From contig OY725500.1 of NCBI GenBank assembly GCA_963281255.1, positions 992,001 through 1,056,000 on the forward strand: a DNA stretch of 64,000 bases, in the 5' to 3' direction. The translations under genes were made by a program, and so were the position numbers. Numbering within the stretch: the first letter of the stretch is position 1; every line of letters begins with the position of its first letter. The notes under the pieces were generated by a model that was given only the letters and a program-made list of their open reading frames with translations, was not told the origin of the DNA and searched no databases. Below, piece after piece: positions 63,648 to 64,000 of this stretch. Source of the DNA: Aphrocallistes beatrix (lineage: Eukaryota > Porifera > Hexactinellida > Sceptrulophora > Aphrocallistidae).

Positions 63648-64000
63648 ATAACGTTAGGGTTAATATGATTAGAATATAGCATTATACTAATCAAATACAA
63701 AACTAAAGTATAATATTGGTAATTGTAAGTAGTCATTTAGTATTGATCTAGTAAAAATAAACTATATTTCTTCTTTTTGAGCAAAATTGAGGCCATTAAT
63801 GTCAATATTAGGAGCAAATAAGATTGATTAACCCACTCCTGTAAGACATAGCTTCTAACTATGTAGTTGTACCGCCTGGAATGCCTGGTGAGTCTCTTAG
63901 AATATCTGTGGTTAAAGATTGTTTTGACTTGATTGAATTCTATAATGAAAATGCATTGTTTTATGTATGTAATCTATAATTATTCTACACTAGCCAATAT

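Overview
This is AT-rich nuclear DNA from a metazoan. The genes have large GT-AG introns, and the conserved proteins are animal orthologues: the spliceosomal helicase DHX16, Integrator subunit 5, Sec20/BNIP1, the ciliogenesis protein CATIP, a peroxisomal-type 2-hydroxyacid oxidase and Rab-type GTPases. The mix of transposons (hAT, mariner/Tc1, pogo-type MITEs, PIF/Harbinger, a Mutator-like element, Helitrons, a reverse-transcriptase fossil) suggests an invertebrate. I cannot place it more precisely from sequence alone.

Layout. Positions 1-37,054 are mostly one minus-strand gene, DHX16. Five coding exons with matching splice phases are visible (126-491, 3553-3931, 18210-18703, 28160-28445, 36736-37054). 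Introns are 3-14 kb, and the gene runs off the left edge. The introns are crowded. The 14-kb intron holds a four-member family of intronless minus-strand genes, two with clear TATA boxes, plus Helitrons, pogo MITEs and a reverse-transcriptase fossil. The 9.5-kb intron holds an intronless hydroxyacid oxidase gene whose usual active-site tyrosine is a serine, plus mariner, hAT and PIF/Harbinger elements. The 8.3-kb intron holds a roughly 1-kb foldback repeat and a composite Mutator-like element.

From 37 to 42 kb there is a minus-strand cluster of Rab-like GTPases: two intact-looking genes, one truncated copy and one relic. A Helitron carrying a nested mariner lies between them. From 43 to 45.3 kb is a nest of inverted repeats, including a gap-free 208-bp pair. 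From 45.8 to 52.2 kb is the gene-dense part: INTS5 (+), BNIP1/Sec20 (+) and CATIP (-). From 52 to 64 kb genes are sparse. Three phase-compatible exons of an unrecognised minus-strand gene, a terminal-exon-like ORF at about 62 kb and a series of nested hAT elements with exact 8-bp target duplications are visible.

The genes do not form an operon or pathway; they are ordinary housekeeping and cilia genes. The most unusual items are the intronic gene family with a faint resemblance to the atlastin/GBP linker region, the Helitron family with CTTG ends (one fused to a reverse-transcriptase fragment), empty sites that date two insertions, the nested hAT stack, and a hammerhead-like motif near 28.8 kb.
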